Positions 59,310 to 64,000 of a DNA stretch of 64,000 nucleotides are shown one piece after another. The stretch's first letter is position 1; every line of letters starts with the position of its first letter. Both the position numbers and the translations under genes were made by a program. This stretch comes from Hermatobates lingyangjiaoensis. Taxonomy: Eukaryota; Arthropoda; Insecta; Hemiptera; Hermatobatidae. The notes beneath the pieces are model-generated. The model was not told the origin of the DNA. It ran no database searches and saw only the letters and a program-made list of their open reading frames with translations. Where the stretch lies: contig JAPFBL010001617.1 of NCBI GenBank assembly GCA_026182355.1, positions 6,335,001-6,399,000 of the forward strand, given 5' to 3'.

Positions 59310-60770
59310 TTTCACATAAACTCGTGAAATAACAATCAATGATCAAACCACAAAATTAAAAGGGAAAAAAGACTTAAATCTTTAAACCGTAACAAGCGGT
59401 CTTCCTCAGAGTCAAAAACCCAACTGAAACACTAGATACAGAAACATCTGGTGAGGGGTTGAGAAGAGTGGGAGGAAAGAGTGGTATTTTAAAAGGGTGA
59501 AAGTGCAGGAAAGGACAAATGTATGTCCATAAATATATGGATATACATTTGTATTTAATTACATTAAATTGTATTTAATACATTAATTTAATACATTGTA
59601 TTTAATACATTAAATTTAATTATTTAATAAAGATGCTTTCCTAATAAAATTAAATTCATTAGTGCCGACAATCAAATTCACAATGGAAGAAGTAAGTGGT
59701 AATTTGCCCTTCTTAGATGTCCTGATCCATAGGTTACCTAAAGATTTACGCTTTAGTGTATATAGAAAACCTACGAATGTACTTGCATATGTTTACTTTT
59801 ATTCTTCCCATCCAAAAAATGTTAAAATTTCTGTTTTTAGAAATATGTTTTTGAGGGCGTTAAGAGTGTGCTCTCCTGAATTATTTAATAATGAGATTAA
59901 CAACATTAGGTCAATTGCCCTATCAATAAAATACCCCTCCTCTTATATCGAATTAGCTTTGAAGGGTGCTAAAAAAACTTTCTCTAATACTTCAACAGAG
60001 CCCCATTCATTGTCAAATTCTATAGTTTTGCCATATCATGAGTCATTGGACCCCCTTCCAAGATTAGCCAAATAACTTGATTTTAATATAGTGCTTTCTA
60101 ATCGTAATAACGTGGGCAATATGTTAATAAAAAACTCTCCCAGGGAACTGGAATCCGGCGGTATTTATAAAATTCTGTGCAAAAATTGCCATAAAAGTTA
60201 TATTGGTCAAACTGGTAAATCATTAAAGACAGGTGTAAAACAACACCAATACAACGTAAGTAGACAGAAAAAAAGTAGCGCCTTATTGTTGCATATAAAC
60301 AATGAAAATCATCATATTGATTGAATAGGAGCTAAATTTATTACCTATGAAAAATCGATGTTGTTCAGAAATATTATTGAATCGTCTCTAATTAAATTTA
60401 ATAGATCAAATATTATAAACATTAGTAACGGTCTCTTCAAACTTGATACTTTCGTTACGAGGGCAATAGACTCTTCTAAGAGGGTTGACAGCTAGGTTTT
60501 TTTTACTCTTTCTTACTGTACTCCTTTGTTTCCCCAAACATCCCTTTCTGGACATTAGTCCTTTCCAGCGCTTTCACCTTTTTAAAACACCGCTCTTCCC
60601 TCCCACTCTTTTCAACCCCTCACCAGATGTTTTCTGCATCTAGTGTTTCAGTTGGGTTTTTGACTCTGACGAAGACCGCTTGTTACGGTTGAAAGATCTT
60701 AGTCTTGTTTTCCCATTTCATATTGTGGTTTGATCATTGATTGTTATTTCACGTGTTTATGTGAAATCCA
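59310..60770 (+). mobile_element. 5'-truncated Penelope-like element flanked by inverted repeats
   Basis: A terminal repeat at 59,310-59,520 is the reverse complement of 60,540-60,770 (shared landmarks: AATAACAATCAATGATCAAA, GTAACAAGCGGTCTTCC, CAAAAACCCAACTGAAAC). Between them lies the C-terminal part of a Penelope-like reverse transcriptase and a GIY-YIG endonuclease. Penelope-like elements are known to carry terminal repeats in direct or inverted orientation and a hammerhead motif within them. Confidence 0.8.
59629..60495 (+). pseudogene. Penelope-like RT C-terminus plus GIY-YIG endonuclease
   Basis: One reading frame with two nonsense codons, TAA at 60,073-60,075 and TGA at 60,322-60,324. 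Residues before the first stop include LPFLDVLIHRL, SVYRKPTNV and HPKNVKISVFRNMFLRALR, typical of the region after the Penelope reverse transcriptase core. After it comes GGIYKILCKNCHKSYIGQTG, the GIY-(10-11)-YIG nuclease core with the intervening CxxC of Penelope endonucleases, then ALLLHINNENH. After TGA the frame continues to a natural stop at 60,493-60,495. The catalytic reverse transcriptase part and the N-terminus are missing. A retroelement relic decayed by only two nonsense changes in this stretch. Confidence 0.85.
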
Positions 60771-60882
60771 CTTACATATTAATTAGTAATATATTGCACA
60801 GTAATTAATGACTATTTTATGACTGTATAAACTGCTAATAAGGAGTAAGGAAACCTAAGAAAAGTCCCCATTGCTATTAAAA

Positions 60883-61250
60883 AAATCTAGCGTGGCCTAC
60901 ACTCAACTTTTCTATGAGTAAATATAATATCAATCTTCTTGGGTATATAATGTCCCATTTAGATATAATATATATCTATATGGCAGATGTTTATTAGTAT
61001 TTCATTCCTGGACACCATACGTAGTAATTTAACCAGTTATCAATGTACACGCATTGATCCATCAATGATTCTGGATGTAGTGTACACTCAAGCTTTGGGA
61101 TGCACATTCACTCACACACATCAGCGATGACACGTACATAATAAAACGACTTGGAGGACCTCAAAACATGTAAGTCCGTAAAAATCTGGACATTGAATTT
61201 TTTCACAATTACTATACTTTACTTAAGTGTATAGTTAAGTATAGTAAAGT
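60883..61250 (+). mobile_element. Short HINE-like element with both ends
   Basis: About 370 bp, an internally deleted copy. It starts AAATCTAGCGTGGCCTACAC and ends in an expanded hairpin around 61,213-61,250 (ACTTTACTTAAGTGTATAG ... AGTAAAGT). Confidence 0.65.
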
Positions 61251-62430
61251 GAAAAAGCTAATACTTGTTTAGGAATAAGTTAAATTACGGAGGTAATCTT
61301 TCAAAACCAGCAAATTCTCTGTACTTCCCTATTGTTTATTATATAACCTTTTAAACGTTTGTAACCAAAAAAATAAAATTTTGTATAACTACCCAATTAT
61401 TTACATAAAATTGAGAGAATGATTAAATATTTTATTCAGTTATACTTTCTTGTCTTCACAAATGATATCATAAAATTTTATATAATTTAAAATAAGTATT
61501 AAAGTAATTTTGTATTTCATTACTACAACTTACAAAATTGTTAGTTACTTAAACGTAATTGGGAGAATCATTTCCTATCTACAGAGTGGGAAAGAAGAAG
61601 GCACAGATAAGCAATCATTAACCAAACATGGGAGAGTCAATGCGTTTTCAGCTATGTTCTTCTCTACAAAATTATGAGCCAAATTCACACTTTTCTTGTT
61701 GTGAAAAGAATTCATTCAGTTATAAAGCTCAATTTCATTTAATCTTACAATAAATTACCAAATTATATTGTGATACGAAGATCCATGTTTCCCTATATAA
61801 AATTCTTTATTGAACAACGACCTGAATAAACAAGTAAAACTTTTATATCATCATAGTCGTTAAAAGAAATATTTTAAAACTTTCATACAAATTCATTGGT
61901 ATAAGATTTCATATATAATGAATGGAAATCAATTGAGGTTTTATAAAATGAAAGTTGTGTGTCTCTTAGTTTAGATTTTACGCCATTGGTGTCCAAGGTG
62001 TCAAGTATGACACAACAGAAATAAATTTGCGTTTACTTTTTTTGTTATCAATTTTGTAGTGAGTAGTGTAATGTATTATCAAATCTCACTTTCTAATTTT
62101 ATTCATATTTTTTATTTTTTGATCTATCAACGTCTTTTATATAACAACCTACATACTCTATTTAATGTTCTTATGAATAGCATTTTTTAACTGTACATGT
62201 TGAAATTATTTATTTCACATTTGCCGAATTATTCAACTAAATCTTACTGTTAAAAAAAGGTCCCACAATCAGTAATTTTTGTGAAGTCATAAAAGCCGCA
62301 ATCAAAAATCTCGACAAATTTCATAAATCCATTTATCACTCAATGAATACAAATACAACAAAGATTAAGAAGTTCTCGTTTAAAATTAACTCATTAAGTT
62401 CAGGAAATAAACTAAGACATTAATTACAGC
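61251..62430. other. AT-rich stretch without recognised features
   Basis: I see no ORF, repeat family or structure that I can name here. Confidence 0.5.
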
Positions 62431-62545
62431 CGTGCGATCCTACAATCAAGTCACTGGCCTGAACTTACCATTACCAAAGTCCCTTATTTCAAAGTACAAT
62501 CTTTTATTCAGCTCTATTTGTCCTTGTTCTTTACTAAGATTCGAA

Positions 62546-62698
62546 ATGTTACTATTTATCCTTTATGTTGAAATCGTTTTGACTGGTAGTTCAATTTCTT
62601 GCTCTCAAAATATTATTTCAAAACCGCTTACTTCTTCAAAAGTGCAGACTCCGTCAACTCCGCAGTCTGCACAACGCCTTCACCAATTAGAGTCATAG
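62546..62698 (+). CDS. Small ORF with signal-peptide-like start, unrecognised
   Basis: A 50-residue ORF. It begins MLLFILYVEIVLTGSSIS, which resembles a short secretory signal, followed by a polar Ser/Thr/Gln-rich tail. The preceding context (GAAATG) is acceptable. The same frame is open upstream to 62,432. I recognise no family, and no splice donor is evident before the stop. It may be chance. Confidence 0.2.
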   Translation: MLLFILYVEIVLTGSSISCSQNIISKPLTSSKVQTPSTPQSAQRLHQLES

Positions 62699-62939
62699 TT
62701 TTTTATAAATACCAGAAGAACAGTGAAATCCATGTGAGAAAACTTGTAATAGAATAGTAGTGCCAATAATTCATGTTATTATCAGATAAACATATTAATT
62801 GGAAGTGTAATTTCCAGACATGGTAATTCTTATATTGTTACAAGATTGTTTGGCAACATATTTTTATTTCGATGCTAAATTATTTTCTTTCACAGGGTTT
62901 TAATACATTAATAAGGCTAGACTGCAGCAACTGCTTAAT

Positions 62940-63340
62940 ATTTGGTATTGATGAAACCCTTAATAAAAAAGAAGAAGAGGCTGTGCTCATATAACAAAGT
63001 CTAGGAAAAGAAGTAAAATTAGGTGGCAGCAACTAATAATCCACAAGAGACAAAATGCATTATTTGTAATGGTACTTTTAAAAATTGCTATATGGGTGTT
63101 ATAGTTATCAAACAACATAAATATCCTGATAGTCACAAAAGCAATTGCAATGCGTCCAAAGCTTTAACTGAAAAATTTTTCTTGAAAGCCAATAGAAAAG
63201 AAGAAGGAATGTAATTGCTTCAGAAGTAGCTGAAATATATCCATTGGCTGCAGCTTGAAACTTAATTCAAAACTTTATCAGGATTCCAAAGTTGCGGGGA
63301 AAATATCTTGTGATCGGACCAAATCAGAGCATGTACCTAA
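62940..63340 (+). pseudogene. Zinc-finger transposase-like family remnant
   Basis: Frames around 62,960-63,210 read KKKRLCSYNKV, then TKCIICNGTFKNCYMG, a VIKQHKYPDSHKSN segment, and ALTEKFFLKANRK; after a frameshift comes LYQDSKVAGKISCDRTKSEH. The CxxC...KxHxxxxxH finger followed by KxFPDSxIAxKFxCxRTK matches a multicopy arthropod family that I believe is hAT-like, though I cannot name it. Stops and a frameshift near 63,212 break it. Nothing else is recognised to 64,000. Confidence 0.45.
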
Positions 63341-64000
63341 TAAATGGTTATCACTTCAGTCATATATTGAAAGAATTTTATAATCTTGGAAAGCCTTGAG
63401 TTCTTATTTCTTAAGTAGACCAACCTCTAAAAAAATATATGACCTCTTCCAATTGATAATGATTAAACAGAAATACCCCAAATTATTGAAATCTATCTGA
63501 TGTTCTTGCACCATGCATTATCTCTCCAGCTGCTATCATTTCCCTATTTATTACATTGAAATTTCTACTGTCAAACGTTATTGGTACCATAGTTATCGGA
63601 TTGATCGGTATATAGTCCAGTTGACTTCTTCACTCTTCCTTCATGGATTAGAGAATGCTTCACGGAGCGCATAATTTAACTCAAATCACAATAAAATGTG
63701 GCCACGTCATCATAGTTGTTATCACTATGACAACATTTTGACATACTATGGTTCAAAGAAATAGTTAAAAACAAAAATTCACGTTATCAATTAACCACAA
63801 CCGACTGCTATATAAAATATAATTACTGCAAGTATAAATGATAAATTGAAGTTATTAGGTCCAACCTAACATTACAGTCTCACAAGTTAGGAATCACACA
63901 ATAAGGTAACTTTATCACCTTATCAATTTTGCGGGCATCACCTCCACCAGTCTTAAGAGGATGTAAAGGGAATAAACTGCCATAATATTAAGCTGTTATA

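Noticed and set aside
1..64000. CRISPR array, operon or bacterial genes
   Set aside because: No regularly spaced repeats or prokaryotic gene structure; spliced exons and eukaryotic transposons throughout.

Overview
This window is AT-rich animal DNA, not bacterial. It has no operons or long ORFs; it shows spliced exons, very long introns and a dense layer of eukaryotic transposable elements (Helitron, Penelope-like, Jockey- and R1-like non-LTR, Ty3/gypsy, hAT and TA-target MITEs). The mix of elements and the receptor-type gene suggest an arthropod. I cannot name the species; a crustacean or chelicerate is as plausible as an insect.

The only host gene I can support runs on the minus strand across at least 2.1-41.9 kb. 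Six exons encode the first three immunoglobulin domains of a VEGFR/PDGFR-type (Pvr-like) receptor tyrosine kinase: D1 first half (41,813-41,925), D1 second half (16,607-16,775), D2 first half (12,393-12,523), two alternative D2 second halves (10,699-10,849 and 9,422-9,557) and D3 first half (2,162-2,322). All junctions have AG acceptors and GT donors and the phases chain as 1-0-1-0-1-0. Both D2 second-half exons start in phase 0 and end in phase 1. They can therefore each join the exon before and the exon after in frame, but cannot both be included. This is the arithmetic of mutually exclusive splicing. The signal-peptide exon, the rest of D3, D4 onward, the membrane segment and the kinase are not seen here.

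The introns and the 22 kb upstream of the first exon are mostly transposon debris. The commonest family is a nonautonomous element present as about 15 whole or partial copies. It has a conserved 5' end, a CA/CCCA microsatellite near the 3' end and a 16-bp subterminal inverted repeat that forms the 3' terminal hairpin. I interpret it as Helentron-associated (HINE-like). Two copies form an inverted repeat with arms of about 1.04 kb at 18.9-21.5 kb. Helitron helicase fragments lie near 5.8-6.9, 23.0-23.8, 37.1-38.3, 43.5-44.6 (minus) and 56.8-57.6 kb; two keep textbook hairpin-CTAG 3' ends. Jockey-type fragments lie near 4.6, 7.5, 15.8-16.2 and 44.8-45.5 kb, an R1/LOA-like reverse transcriptase at 29.3-30.1 kb, a broken gypsy element at 53.4-56.4 kb, and a Penelope-like element flanked by inverted terminal repeats at 59.3-60.8 kb. 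MITEs with exact target duplications are at 637-1,872, 33,349-34,039, 34,315-34,823 and 58,785-59,043.

The most unusual signal is a set of hammerhead-ribozyme-like cores (CTGANGA, stem II, GAAA, minimal stem III, cleavage triplet) at about 26.8, 39.0, 42.3, 50.6, 55.1 and 60.7 kb. Two of these lie in long palindromes. The cores differ in stem sequence but share one architecture, including one apparently unpaired nucleotide before stem II. They match what is known of Penelope-like element termini.
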